DNA from: Aspidapion aeneum
Taxonomy: Eukaryota; Arthropoda; Insecta; Coleoptera; Brentidae
NCBI GenBank assembly: GCA_963576565.1
Contig: OY755039.1
Span: 141,305,369 to 141,369,368, forward strand
Direction: 5' to 3'
Length of the DNA: 64,000 nt
In this document: in pieces, positions 1-11,010 of the stretch
Layout of the letters: each line of letters begins with the position of its first letter
Position numbering within the stretch: position 1 is the first letter of the stretch
Position numbers and translations under genes: made by a program
Notes under the pieces: generated by a model
Databases searched by the model: none
What the model saw: the letters and a program-made list of their open reading frames with translations, nothing else
What the model was told of the DNA's origin: nothing

Positions 1-1080
1 GGAGTAAAGTCAAGATGCAATTGAAAAGTAAAAATTTCGCGAATTCGAACACAATTTCTTTTATATTCCTACATCAACTATTAATGGTCTAAAAGGGTGG
101 GAAAAAATATAATGAGACACCCTGTACACCAGTTCATTTTTTAAGTAATGATAATAGGCTGATTATTCTTAAAGAGCTTCTTTTGCTGAGACACTTAACT
201 TTTTCCTCTGCAAAATTTCTTGAAAGTGATTTCTAACAGAGTGCACAGGCTCTGACACTTTTTTCAAGCGTCGGACTAACTAAACCAAGCACACTATTTG
301 TAGGACAATGTTGCTATTTTCTTTCTAACACATTTTTAAGCCACAGATAAAAAATTGCCGGTTAGTTTATCTTTACTGTTACTTTTTTCATCTGGGTATT
401 TTGACGTATTTGGGGTTGGAGACACGCTTGTCAAAGCATCTATAGTTGAGGATGTATATAAGTGGCACCGCGTCATAGCTATGGTAAACCAAATTTTGTG
501 GCAAAATCTAAGTAAATAAGCCTCAAAAAATTGTTGTTTCACTTTGTACCTGCAGTGTGCCGCCTTATATGTCTATAATAAAACACCGAGACCTTTTAAA
601 GGAGAGATAAAATAGGTACTTACCTAATAAATAAAGATCCGAAACATAAAATTCAAAATTATATTAAAATATTGATTTAGTTGCAAAAACGGTAATTTGT
701 TTTGTAAAAAGTCGGTCCCAATTTGTTTGACATTAAAACAGTCTAAACCACAACGACTAGATAACGTCAAATCCCAGCTAAATCAATATGTTCGTAACAA
801 CCAGACAAGAGTATATATGTTTCTTTCTAATAAAACCGTTTAGAAGAAGACATAAATAAAAAGCAAGTAAAATAGTAAGCTAATGACAAATTAGTGCAGT
901 GCCTCGTTTTGGGAATCAATACCAATAAAAAAATTACAGGAAGTGCGGGCCACTGTATGTACCCCTCTACTCCCTTTCCGACCATCACGGTTTTGATGAC
1001 GCAGTGCCACTTTATTACAACATCAAATATAACTTCTAGGACAAACGTTTTTTCACGTTTGATATGGAATTTAATCAAAT
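1..1080. other. AT-rich non-coding DNA, probably POSH intron
   Basis: No supported gene. Short open frames here look like chance AT-rich ORFs. The string ACACCCTGT near 117-125 matches the right end of the ACAGGGTGTC foldback family seen elsewhere in the window, so a truncated copy probably enters from the left edge. Since POSH exons on the + strand begin at 8515, this stretch would lie in an upstream intron; that is inference. Confidence 0.4.
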
Positions 1081-1085
1081 CATTC

Positions 1086-1530
1086 CATCTATCTATCTAT
1101 TTAGCATTCTTCGATCCATCTTTCGACATAGGCCTCTCCCAATATCTTCCATTCTTCTCTGTCTGTCGCCTTGTTTATCCATCTAGTTTCCGCATGTTTC
1201 TTCAAATCGCCCGCTATCTCATTTGAGTCTTCCTGTACATCTTTTATTTTCCCAAGATCTCCAGTTTGCATTACATTTGTTCCATCGATCGTCTTTTTGT
1301 CTGATTTTGACCATTTTAATTTTGCAACCTCTCCTCTGACATCCCTGACTTTTGTTTTATTTCTTATCCATTCATTCCTTTTTCTATCTGTTAGCTTCAC
1401 ATGTAACATTTGCCTTTCCATTGATCTTTCGGCTTTTGTTACCTTATCAGGTTTTTCACTTTCGTTTGGTTCGGTTCCACTTGTTCTATTTTTTCTTGAT
1501 TTATTCTAATAATGATATCTTCATATGTGT
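1086..1530 (-). pseudogene. LINE 3' end (C-terminal tail of reverse transcriptase)
   Basis: On the minus strand an open frame (about 1421 to 1101) reads as the C-terminal region of an insect non-LTR retrotransposon polyprotein. It has basic segments such as MLHVKLTDRKRNEW and TKVRDVR and ends with DREEWKILGEAYVERWIEEC. The stop codon is followed at once by a short (AGAT)n tract at 1082-1098, a microsatellite-like tail as in RTE-type LINEs with very short 3' UTRs. A foldback element at 1549-2910 separates it from an upstream LINE piece at 2935-3665, but the catalytic RT core is missing between the two. This is a dead fragment; clade assignment is tentative. Confidence 0.65.
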
Positions 1531-1548
1531 TTGTTTGTATATATATAT

Positions 1549-2910
1549 ACAGGGTGTCCTATTAAGGATGGCAGCCGGATTTATCTCAGATACTAGTACA
1601 GCTACAACTTCGGGAAAAATTTTTTTAGAACAAAATCGGGCCTTGTGAATTCACCTAAAATATTTTTGTTTCGGTAGCTCCCCGCTAGGGGGCAGTAATA
1701 ACAGCTCCTCCAATGTACCTCTTTCCCACTTCCCTACATGATCGGAATGAAAATGTAACTTTTTATTTAAAAAATAATTACTTCTACGTCTCTTATTATT
1801 TATTTGACTTATTAAGAAGACCCTAAAAAATGCAAATATTCTTGATTTTTTGTTTAAATTAAAATTTCTTAAAAATTTTTTTTCAAAAGAGGAAATTTTT
1901 TTAAAGTACCAAACCAAAAAACTTAAATTTCTTTAAAAATTCAGATAGAAACCCCTTCATATTTTTACTTGAAGTTGTCAAGCAATATTCATTTAAGATA
2001 TTACTGAAATCCGCAAGTCAAGATTTGACTTAGTTTTGAAGATATTTAACAAATAGTTTTGTTTGTGTATGATGTGGTGAGACGAGACCTTATTTTGTTA
2101 TTTGCATGTGTCACACCTGTTATTATTTTTGGTCAATTTAATGTTTATTGACGTTTTATAATTTGTTTTTGACATAAAGAATTATAAAACGTCAATAAAC
2201 ATTAAATTGTCCAAAAATTATAACAGGTGTGACACATGCAAATAACAAAATAAGGTCACGTCTCACCACATAATACACAAACAAAACTATTTTTTAAATA
2301 TCTGCAAAACTCGGTCAAATTTTGACTTGCGGATTTCAGTAATATCTTAAATGAATATCGCTTGACAACTTCAAGTAAAAATATTAATGGGTTTGCATCT
2401 GAATTTTTAAAGAAATTTAAGTTTTTTGGTTTGGTACTTTAAAAAAATTTCCTCTTTTGAAAAAAAATTAATTTAAACAAAAAATAAAGAATATTTGCAT
2501 TTTTTAGGGTTTTCTTAATAAGTCAATTGAATAATAAGAGTCCGTTTAGTTACCACGTAGAAGTAATTATTTTTTAAATAAAAAGTGACATTTTCATTCC
2601 ATCCATGTGGGGAAGTGAGAAAGAGGTACAAGTGAGAGGTCCAAATTATGCAGAATTTTTCAAGGAATACGAATTTGGTAAAATTTGTGTATGTTTATCA
2701 CAGAGTTTTGTCATAAAATTCAATTTTTATAGTTGGGAGGTGTTATTACTGCCCCCTAGCGGGGAGCTACAGAAACAAATATATTTTAGGTAAATTCACC
2801 AGGCCCGATTTTGTTCAAAAAAAAATTTTCCCAAAATTTTTTTTCTGAAGTCGTAGTCTGTACCAGTATCTGAGATAAATCCGGCTGCCATCCTTAATGG
2901 GACACCCTGT
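1549..2910. mobile_element. 1.36-kb palindromic foldback element, ACAGGGTGTC ends
   Basis: Both ends carry the same inverted sequence (ACAGGGTGTCC followed by TATTAAGGATGGCAGCCGG on the left and its complement on the right). The inverted arms continue almost to the centre near 2170-2200, where a segment around GACGTTTTATAA is mirrored across a short spacer. An extra ~95 bases in the right arm (about 2640-2735) make the arms unequal. Flanks are TA-rich, fitting TA target preference. No transposase is encoded. It interrupts a minus-strand LINE. Superfamily is not assigned. Confidence 0.8.
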
Positions 2911-2934
2911 ATATAAATATATATAGATATATAC

Positions 2935-3665
2935 ATATATAGTGGAATGTTGTATTCGTTGGCTCGTTCAATTAGGATTTTCATGGTTAATAGGTGGTCA
3001 ACTGTACTGAAACCTTTTCTGAAGCCTGCTTGTTCTTTTGATTGATATCTGTCAATATTTTCGTGAAAAGCTTATGAAAAACATTGAGGAGTATTATCGG
3101 TCGATAGTTTTTGGGTCTATTCTATCGCCTTTCTTGTTGAGAATAATATTTATGGATTCTTTCCAGTTGGTTGGGATTATTTTTTCTTCTAGTATTTTAT
3201 TCAAAAGAATATGGAGGGTATCAAATACAGCTTGAGCATTTCTGCCGTTACTCCGTCTGTCCCAGGTGATGTTCTCTTTATTTCCACCTTGCTTTTTTCA
3301 GGTTGTAGCTTTGAGTTTATGTTCTTTATTTTTGTTTGGAGTTTCTTCGTGGTTTCTCGCGATTGTTCCCTTTTGGTTTAGTGCAATTCTGTATAGAATA
3401 GTTGTGTGATATTTATAATATCGTCTTTAACGTTAGTTTCTATGCCGTTCATATCCGTTATTTTAATTATTCCATATCTACCTAGAGTCGGCCTTAGACA
3501 TTTCATATTTCTATTATTTAATTTTTTACTTCTTGGTTCTTTCCTTTATTTCTTTTATCATTTCTCTTCTATCGATGCTTTTTTCCTTTTTTCTCCAGGT
3601 TCCGCCTTTTTTCCATCAGTTTCTTTATTTCTTCTGATATACAATTTTCTCTTTTTTTAAATATT
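2935..3665 (-). pseudogene. LINE fragment, endonuclease-RT linker and RT start
   Basis: Read on the minus strand with at least two frameshifts, this encodes recognisable LINE protein: a linker, then SPGTDGVTAEMLK, then LLNKILEEKIIPTNWKES, then QAGFRKGFSTVDHLLTMKI, which is the early part of a reverse transcriptase domain. The frame breaks near 3240 and 3080 and stops at the foldback boundary. The RT catalytic motifs are absent. Together with 1086-1530 it is probably one LINE copy, internally deleted and then split by the foldback insertion. Confidence 0.65.
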
Positions 3666-4640
3666 TTTTTGCGATAACTTTTCCTACTTTGGTCATAGCT
3701 CTTGTTGTTCAAAACATTAATTGTTACTAATTAATGAATTTTTTACAGCCTCTGAATTGACACTAAGCGCCTGCGCATTTTGTTTGGAATAACTTTCAAC
3801 AATGTTCGCAGACGAAAATGTTGGGCATCTCAGCAAAATGAAGCTATTCACAAAAATTCAGCCAATTACTCATACTTAAAAAATAGACCGGTTTACTGTA
3901 GACTCTTTATTTTTGTTGGTTAAAACTAAACCTAGTTTTTCTTTAGATATTAGATCTAACCATATCTTTAGGTATTTCATTTTTGGCTTATTTTTGAGTT
4001 TTTAGGCTAAGTAGCGGTTTGGTTTACTTTTATAATTTTTGGTGTTCGGGTTATTTTTTTATTGTTTTGTTACTGTTTCTGGTTGCATAATTTTCATTTA
4101 GTGACTTAGAAACAATAATATTTGTAATCACACACTATAGTTTATTCGCCTACTAAGTTTTAATATTGTATATAAAATCTGATTCTGTACCAACTATCAA
4201 AGATTAAGTGGTGCATTTGAAAACTTCAACCACCATAAGTGCACATTTGCACGTGCACTCCCACATTTTACTTTAAAAAATATTAAAATTTGATAATTCT
4301 TTAATTAATAATTTCATCATAAAGTATCAATTAATCCCAAAAGGAATTTACCAAAGACTTGAGTACTATCTAGAAATTAATACCCGGTATGTGTGTGTTT
4401 ATATTACTGTTCAAACGACCATGAGGTCGATGCTAAAGACTGCTGCAGCCGCGCTTTAATTCAGTGCACTGTAGATGTTATGTCGCATTCTAATTACGAA
4501 ATATAAAAAGAGAAGAGGACATGTTCCTAAAAAAATTTACAGTACACAGAATCTGGAACTTTACCGTTAGTGCTCTTGTTGAAAGAATGTAAAAGTTATA
4601 TAAATTCCTATGAATTTCACAACAATTGAACAAAGGATAG
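3666..4640. other. AT-rich non-coding stretch
   Basis: No gene seen. Around 4166-4204 there is a minus-orientation copy of a ~40-base repeat (TTTGGTAGTTGGTACAGGAT type) that recurs near 8388, 20751 and 27057. Nothing else is recognisable. Confidence 0.4.
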
Positions 4641-4718
4641 TTTAGATATTAATATTGAAAAATGCAAAAAAATAACCAGTATTTCAAGAATTTTGTCAAA
4701 AGTCAAAATTCATCATAT

Positions 4719-4901
4719 ACGGGATGTTTCAGAGTTGTATTGCCAAAATTCCAGGGTAGATTCCTCTCATAAAAATATGAAAACACCTTGTATTTTTAAA
4801 ACAAAGCATTTTAGGGCACATGTTCATATGAACTTTTTAAAATATTTTCATGAGAGGAGTCTACCCTGGGCTTTTGGCAATACAACCCTGAAACACCCTG
4901 T
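4719..4901. mobile_element. 183-bp foldback MITE, ACAGGGTGTTTC ends
   Basis: Left arm starts ACGGGATGTTTCAGAG; the complement of the right arm starts ACAGGGTGTTTCAGGG. Both continue with TTGTATTGCCAAAA and a CCAGGGTAGA block, so the arms pair over most of the element. The centre contains TTCATATGAAC and CATTTTAGG motifs shared with the interior of the larger foldback at 37446-38129. It is flanked by TATA, fitting a TA target. No coding capacity. Confidence 0.8.
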
Positions 4902-5020
4902 ATAACTTTTACATCTCTTTCGAATGGTACCATTGTTGCTTGATTCTACACAGAAAAATAGCTTTTTTGAAACATAATTAAAAGACACTCACGGTGGATA
5001 GAATAGACCGGTGTTCGGAT

Positions 5021-5058
<38 letters not shown>

Positions 5059-5431
5059 GAATTTTTCACGTCAGTGGTGGTCCAGCTAATTTTTGTAAAC
5101 AAAAGTTAGATATGATATGAACAACGGAACTACTAATATTTTTTGAACTTTTTGAAAACCAAGGCAATTTTCCCACTGTTTTCTAGTACATCCTTATAAA
5201 ATATAATTTTCTAGACTTATTGTCGTTATTTTTTTTTAGCCCGCTTTATTTTTTATTACACAAAACTTAAACTACAAGTCAAACTGAATGTGATCGTTTA
5301 GTATCAAAGGTGAACCGAGGACTTGGGAAGTAAACACAGATGTATGTCAGCGGATTATTTTTGAAGCTGAAACGAACACATTATTTTCTTCGAATTTTAA
5401 TTTTTGTGTAAGGAGAAATGAAGCGGGATAA

Positions 5432-6192
5432 AAATACTCTGCCAATATATGGGCCCCTAAGCTCACACTAGGTACTACAGTTATAGTGTACGTGTGAGCT
5501 AATATAACTAAAACTAAAATATATTTTATTCAACTCCAGACTAAATTACCTTTTGTTTGATACCACACAAGCCATGTTTTGACTTAAACTCAAATTTTTG
5601 AAATCTACCCCCACCCTTAAAAAAAACAAAAACTAAAATGTATTTTGTTAAACTCCGGACTCAATTACTTTTCGTTTGATATCACACACGCCATATTTTC
5701 ACTTAAACTCTAATTTTTGAAATATTCCCCCACCCTTTTTTTTAAATAAATTAAAATGTATTTTGTTTAACTCCAGACTCAATTTCCTTTCGTTTGATAT
5801 CACACACGCCATATTTTCACTTAAACTCTAATTTTTGAAATCTACCCCCACCCTTTTATTTGGTTTGTGTTCGGTGGATTTTGTTCATTTTTTAATGGGA
5901 CCATCTCGGCCCAAAACCCAGCCTAGGTACCAAATTTCATTAAAATCGGCCAAGCGGTTTTTGAGTTATGCGCGTTGGTCGCTACAGACATACAGACAGA
6001 CAGACAGACAGACAGACATACAGACAGACAGACAGACAGACAGACAGACGGCGCAACAAAAAAGTTTCAAAATCATCTGAAACGCAAAGATATATAAAAA
6101 ATTTTGAAATCGGAGCAACTTTTTTTTTCTCGAAAAAGTTAGGATCACCATAGCTCACACTACTATAGTATAGTATATGTGTGAGCTAAAAA
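5432..6192. mobile_element. Hairpin-ended repeat element with internal ~120-bp tandem units
   Basis: A second copy lies at 53642-54390. Near each end is a hairpin with the same stem, AGCTCACAC pairing with GTGTGAGCT (about 5460-5500 and 6152-6187). Between them are three tandem units of about 120 bases, each with an AACTCCAGACTCAATTAC block, then a segment ending in a CAGA/CATA microsatellite (5985-6050). The microsatellite follows a GAGTTATGCGCGTTGG block. No protein is encoded; the open frames across the microsatellite are artefacts. Class unknown. Confidence 0.65.
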
Positions 6193-6400
6193 TAACGACT
6201 GGTATGTCTGAAAAATATTATTTTAAAAGAATATTCTAAAAAAATAGTCGGAAAACTGCCTTAGTTTTTAAAAAATTCAAAAAATATTAGTTGTTCATGT
6301 CATATCTAACTTTTGTTTACCAAAATCAGCTGGACCACCAGTGCAGTGTCGTGAAAATTAGACATATATTTATAAGATCCGAACACCGGTCTATTCTATC

Positions 6401-6596
6401 CAGTGGCGTATGTAGAAAAAAGTTTCGGGGTGGGCCCGAGACAGTTTTGGGGGGGGGGGGCCGAGACCTCATGAGACTGTATTTTATGCTATTTTATGTT
6501 TGTATTCATGAAATATGTGGAAAATATCCAAAAAAATCTTAGCTTCGGGGGGGGGGGCCCGGGCCCCCCAGGCCCCCCCCCATATATACGCCACTG
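6401..6596. mobile_element. hAT-type MITE with 8-bp target duplication
   Basis: Ends are CAGTGGCGTATGTAG and its near-complement. Both sides are flanked by ATTCTATC (6393-6400 and 6597-6604), an exact 8-bp duplication expected of hAT transposition. Each arm carries a long G or C run. It inserted into the right TIR of the surrounding 9-bp-TSD element. A relative is at 37187-37354. Confidence 0.88.
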
Positions 6597-6611
6597 ATTC
6601 TATCCACCGTG

Positions 6612-7221
6612 AAAGACACTAACTACATGATTTTCTGCGCACAATCGCTAAAACATATGAACTAAAAACTGGAGTGACGTTAATAAATATCAAATACGTT
6701 AATAGCATAATTACATTCACACAGCATAAATACATGTTCAAAGAATCGAAAAGTGAAGCGCTCAAAGCTGGCTTTGGAAACAATGGCAAATTTAAATTCG
6801 CGGATGCGAATTTTTAAGTGCGCATGCGTGTGTTTTGTCATGTAGACACACAGCTGCTCTGTAGGTGGAGGCCATATTGACATTTTGCGGTGTTTTGCGT
6901 TTGTCGTGTAAAATTATGTTTTTTTTCTATGAAAAATTGGAAATAATTTACGTAAAACATGTGCGGTTTGTGGAAAAATGTCCGGAACAAGTAAGGGAGT
7001 GCCATTCCAGGGATAACTACTTGTATTTTTGTTTATAATTTGTTAAGAAAGTTGTGGTTTATAGATGCCACTATACACTCTTCATGGTGTCCACAATAAA
7101 TCTGCACAATTAGTTTTAGAAAAACTATAATTTTAATCCACAATTTGATTAATTTTCACCAAATCAACTAGTTTTTAGAAAAAATACTAGACATAACCCT
7201 AAACATTTGACAATTGTCAAA
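6612..7221. other. Non-coding, continuation of interspersed repeat
   Basis: 6612-6660 continues the repeat interrupted at 4990 (ACTACATGATTTT motif, also near 27007). The rest holds no recognised gene. A short ATG frame at 6978 (MSGTSKGVPFQG then stop) next to GTAAG could be mistaken for a first exon, but nothing supports that. Confidence 0.4.
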
Positions 7222-7224
7222 TAA

Positions 7225-8189
7225 TGGGCGAGTTCGTAAAGGCATCGATGAGCTCATCGATGACAACAATCAAGTTTTTAAATTAATCAGTGCAATTCGT
7301 TGAAATCCATCGGGTTCGTAAATTATCTGATGAATTTCACCAAGGCGCCAATTGATGGCATCAATGCTCACCGACCCTGAGAGTCGGTGAGCAATCTTCG
7401 ATGAATCTCAATTCCGTCAAAATCAGGTGTTTTTTTCTTCGGCTGTGTAATTTTATATCTTTTTTGTTGTTTTTTTTGTTAAATGCTCCACAGTGTGGTA
7501 AACAAAGTTTCGATGGTTATCTTAAAAGATATAAATAGTGACTCAAGACTCGGATGATGAAGATCTGGCGTTATTTTCAATTTCAATTTCTTTATTTATA
7601 TACGAGTTAAAATTGTTATAAAATCATTTACATTTTACAAACTTATTATTAATTTATTCTAAAGAGCAGAAGAACTTAATCTCGAGAGCCCTTTACCATT
7701 ATTATTTTATGCTAAGTTTATATGCTAATATGAATTTTTAAAATAAATGAGTTTTAGTTGTTTTAAATTAGAGTAAATTTTTCAAGTAAAATTCCTCATC
7801 CTAATCCTAACCTAATCTATACAAAGGCACAAAAGCCTACCGTAACAAAAGCTTAAAAAAAAACTTTAAATAACATTAAAACACTTAAAAAATATGAAAA
7901 AACAAATCCTGTTTTTTATTTTGTTTTTAAAATTTTGATATCATCAGACCGCGGCATGCCAGGATTGAGGGTTACGTTGAAAATGTTGTTTCCATGTATT
8001 AATGCACAGAATCTTTTAGAAAATAAATCAAAATCGAAAAAGCGAGGTTTCTGATTCATCGCGTTTTTTTTTATTTTCTGGTGTTCATCGGACTCACCGA
8101 ATGAAAATGTCAAATGAACGTCAAACGTCATATGTCAAAAAACCGATGTAATCGGTGAGCAAAATTAGATTACTTGACAAACTCGCCCA
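7225..8189. mobile_element. TIR element with TAA target duplication (Harbinger-like), non-autonomous
   Basis: Inverted ends TGGGCGAGTTCGT and TGGGCGAGTTTGT are flanked by TAA on both sides (7222-7224 and 8190-8192), the usual PIF/Harbinger target duplication. The subterminal DNA is rich in palindromes: CATCGATGAGCTCATCGATG at 7243-7262, and a CTCACCGAC/GTCGGTGAG hairpin near 7367-7391. A short + strand stretch at 7536-7590 reads SDDEDLALFSI, resembling the acidic N-terminus of some Harbinger-type proteins, but no catalytic region follows. Assignment rests mainly on the 3-bp TSD. Confidence 0.6.
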
Positions 8190-8514
8190 TAATGTAGTGA
8201 CGTAACGGAGTATGTTCCAAAACTACCAAAACTGACGCATGCGCAGTAACCGAAATCCTGTCTACCGGAAAAAGGAACATTAACAATTAAATAGGGGTCC
8301 TGGCTTCAAGCATTGCGTGTGAGAATGCATGGGTATGTCCCATATTTATGCTCTAACGTATTTAATAAATATGCGCCACTTGTTCTTTGGTAGTTGCTAC
8401 AGGATCAGATTTATATACAATTTTATGGAGTTGCTCTACTATTGGCCATTATTGAATATTTTAAAACGTATTTCTAAAGGTGAGTTATTTCCATAAACCC
8501 TGTATTTTATTTAG

Positions 8515-8640
8515 GTCAATGGACAATACCGTGGGCTCGTCTGGATCAAGTCCAGACATGAACCATCGTCACAAGAAGTCAAGCTCACTAGATGCAAGCA
8601 ATAAATCGCCCAAGAGTGGGGTGCAGACAGTAAGAGAAAG
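8515..8640 (+). CDS. POSH: POSH (SH3RF-type) penultimate exon, linker before last SH3
   Basis: The exon is bounded by an acceptor (TTTATTTAG before 8515) and a donor (GTAACA from 8641). In the frame that joins the next exon it encodes about 42 residues of low-complexity, Ser-rich linker (SSGSSPDMNHRHKKSSSLD), ending VQTVRER. Splicing to 9664 completes an Arg codon (AG+A) and runs into the SH3 domain as [16 protein letters not shown] proteins are RING-finger E3 ligases with four SH3 domains that scaffold Rac-JNK signalling, and they carry such a linker before SH3-4. Upstream RING and SH3-1 to SH3-3 exons are not visible here, so they presumably lie left of the window. Confidence 0.85.
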
Positions 8641-9663
8641 GTAACATTCATTATTATATTAATTTATGTTAATAGACCGGAAACGTGAACTTTACAGTTC
8701 AACAGGATTCAGAAACTGGTCTTCTTCACAGTGGCGGCTCGTGACAGTAAAGTTTGTTAGTTAGTTTGGTTTGGCAAAAATTACAATGCCTAGGAAAAAA
8801 TAGCGTTTTTACAAAAGATTTAATTCACATTCGCACATGCGTTTGGCGTCTTCTAAATAAATAAATGCGCCCGCAAACACGCAATACTGAGCCCGCCCGT
8901 CCGGATTTGTACTGGAACTGCAAGTTTTGCAGCTCTATTTTTGCCTAGATTTCGCTATCAAAACCCATGAGCAAGTGCGGTGCGGGGCGAAGGAAGGGGT
9001 TCCTAGCCGAGCACAGATCTCGTTAGCCACCCAGCTACGTTGTGTTGCAGTTTAGCAGCGCAACAATGCCAATAACTTCATTTGACCGACTGTGAAATGC
9101 GGCCTTCGGCGACGGCGCGCGGCGTCATACTCAACACACGTACGCGATTTGAAGGCCTACTATACCAACACCGGACCGAAAATATACTGCTATTCCAATA
9201 ATTTTAGAAATAAAATAATTATATTAGAAATATAGCAGCGGCTGAATAATAGTCAAATAATGTGAAAATTTTGGGGGTTCTGCAGCTCTGCAGCCCTTAT
9301 ACACTAGCCGCCCCTGCTTCTTCACTCCTTTTATATTTTAAATTATTTTGATAAAAATATTAAACCTATTAAAATAAACACAATTTAAAAGCTGGCAACA
9401 TAATCACTATTTAGATGACATAAGGCATGACTTACTTGACTAAAAGAGAGGCTGGTAAAAAGATTTTCCGGTCTCTTGGTTCTTTACCGGCCTTTTGACA
9501 CCAACAGAATTTGCCTTTAAAGACACACGTTTTTGTTTTTTCGTCGATTTAAAAATAATAATATTCCTATACCCTTGTTATAATTTCATGTTTAAAAAAA
9601 AATAATTATCCTGAAATGTCCTAACTTTTTAATGAGAAAATGGTAAACTCTTTTTTTATATAG
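8641..9663 (+). other. Last intron of POSH
   Basis: A GT...AG intron of 1,023 bases (GTAACA at 8641, TTTTTTATATAG ending 9663). More than half its length is a hAT MITE at 8729-9316; the rest is AT-rich with no other feature. Confidence 0.75.
8729..9316. mobile_element. 588-bp hAT-type MITE in POSH last intron
   Basis: Left end CAGTGGCGGCTCGTGAC, right end complement CAGGGGCGGCTAGTG. Both are flanked by CTTCTTCA (8721-8728 and 9317-9324), an exact 8-bp duplication. The interior is more GC-rich than the surrounding intron, with several CG-rich stretches, and has no open frame of note. Non-autonomous. Confidence 0.88.
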
Positions 9664-9832
9664 ATTTCGTTGCATTGCCCCCTATCCGCCGAACAGTGAC
9701 TACGAGCTAGAGCTTCAAGTAAATGACATCATCTACGTTCACAAAAAGAGAGATGACGGATGGTTTAAGGGTACCCAACAGAGGACCGGAAAGACCGGCC
9801 TTTTTCCCGCTAGTTTTGTCGAATCTTTTTGA
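9664..9832 (+). CDS. POSH: POSH (SH3RF-type) terminal exon, C-terminal SH3 domain
   Basis: Encodes the last 56 residues of the protein, a nearly complete SH3 domain: [17 protein letters not shown] (the ALYDY-region equivalent and acidic RT loop), then [16 protein letters not shown] with the conserved Trp of the ligand groove. [14 protein letters not shown] follows, ending at the stop codon 9830-9832. This matches the order and termination of the fourth SH3 of POSH/SH3RF1, which ends the protein. POSH is a cytoplasmic scaffold and ubiquitin ligase in JNK signalling. The frame is clean, with no stop or frameshift, so the gene looks functional. The acceptor is TTTTTTATATAG. No other SH3 family fits the VHKKRxDGWFKG plus [10 protein letters not shown] combination as well. 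Confidence 0.92.
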
Positions 9833-10490
9833 TTTGTGACCCGCACCGGTTTTCGTTAAGGACACTTATCATAACGCAAGCTTGCTCTACGATGAGTGTC
9901 GATAGTGTTCGTAGTACGAGTACCCTACCTTAGAGACCTTGTATGTATGACATACATACACAAAGGTGCATTTTTTTTAGTTTGTTTGAATTTTCGCAAA
10001 AATTGCTTCTAAAGGAAAAATGTATAATATACTTTATTGTATACAATAAAATTCTCTTTCTAACGATGTTAAGCTGGTGAGGTTAGAGTGATTACAAACT
10101 ATCCAGCGGCGGACCTTAATTGTAGTAATAAAGAAAAGGTTTTAAAAACCCATGTTTTACCTGACTTTATTAATTTTTGTGAAACAACAACCAAAAAATG
10201 TGTTATGCTTTATTGTAGTTAAATTTTCTTTTAAATGCTGTATAACAAGGTCAAATTAGTTTCATAATGAAAACTTCAGGAGCGTCCGCAATGTAAATAA
10301 ATTTTTAAAAATCACAAATTAAACCATTTTTGTTTATCTAATTTTCTCACCTTTGGGGGGGGGAGGGCGGTAGAGAAAGTTTTTTTAGGGGATGAATGAA
10401 TTAACCCTTTTACTCAGAGTCCATTTTTATATGGGAATTAATACCTACTATCAGACGCGTGTCTATTGTTTTAAAATATGTCATACATAT
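9833..10490 (+). other. POSH 3' UTR and downstream flank
   Basis: Follows the stop codon directly. The first canonical AATAAA is at 10045-10050, followed by GT-rich DNA (GCTGGTGAGGTTAGAGTG), so a 3' end near 10070 is plausible. The segment around 9930-9955 (AGAGACCTTGTATGTATGAC) recurs inverted near 11452-11475. Confidence 0.5.
10045..10050 (+). terminator. Candidate polyadenylation signal of POSH
   Basis: AATAAA about 215 bases past the POSH stop codon, with a GT-rich element about 20-40 bases downstream. It is the first canonical hexamer after the stop. Confidence 0.5.
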
Positions 10491-10790
10491 ACAGGGTGTT
10501 CCATAACTTAGGGGCCATAGTGCAGCATGTAATAGAGGAGGTTATTTCCGATAAAAAGTTTATATAACATGGGGTTCAACATACATCTTTTTTTAAGGTA
10601 TGGGATTTTTAAAGTTAGAGGAGTGGGGGAAAAAGGGTTTTAGAAAAAAAAGAAAATTTGTCACAGCCAGCTGAATATTCGGCTAATTGTGATTCAAAAA
10701 TGTAATGTTTTTTTTTAATAAAATCACAAGTTGAGAAGATATATTAAAATAACCTATAAAAATGTATAAATAATAATAATTTAAAAGTTT
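10491..10790. mobile_element. Truncated copy of the 41119-41598 foldback
   Basis: Starts ACAGGGTGTTCCATAACTTA and aligns for about 300 bases with the left part of the complete element at 41119-41598, including AGGGGCCATAGTGCAGCA and a CACAGCCAGCT block. No matching right end is found downstream, so the copy is truncated. Confidence 0.75.
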
Positions 10791-10799
10791 TTGCTTACT

Positions 10800-11010
10800 T
10801 ATTCTTTTAAAAAATAACAATAATACTTTATTACTATGCCTCGCTAGAAAATTATTTTTATTAACAAAAAATATTTAAAAAAAACATTACGTTTAATATG
10901 GCATTCATAAAAATTTATACCAAAAAAATTGTTTTTTCTTAAAAAAAATTGACTAGTTTTTTTTCATTATTTTTGATTCAATTTCTTGCTGTTGGTCTCT
11001 AACGAACACT
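10800..11010. other. AT-rich non-coding DNA
   Basis: Long A and T runs; nothing recognised. Confidence 0.3.

Larger units (their letters stand above)
4990..6611. mobile_element. Long-TIR DNA transposon with 9-bp target duplication (MULE-like), non-autonomous
   Basis: The inverted ends start CACGGTGGATAGAATAGACC and are flanked on both sides by AAAGACACT (4981-4989 and 6612-6620), a 9-bp target duplication typical of Mutator-like elements. The inverted arms extend about 240 bases: 5078-5240 pairs with 6190-6355. A hAT MITE lies in the right arm (6401-6596) and a hairpin-ended element lies in the middle (about 5432-6190). A (TA)n run occupies about 5023-5055. No transposase frame is visible. 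It is inserted in an interspersed repeat related to 26764-27100. Confidence 0.8.

Noticed and set aside
5835..6153. Open frames with QTDRQTDRQ repeats
   Set aside because: These are translations of the CAGA microsatellite inside a repeat element, open in several frames and both strands.
6978..7016. Short ATG frame next to GTAAG, a possible first exon
   Set aside because: Twelve codons to a stop, no domain and no supporting upstream signal.
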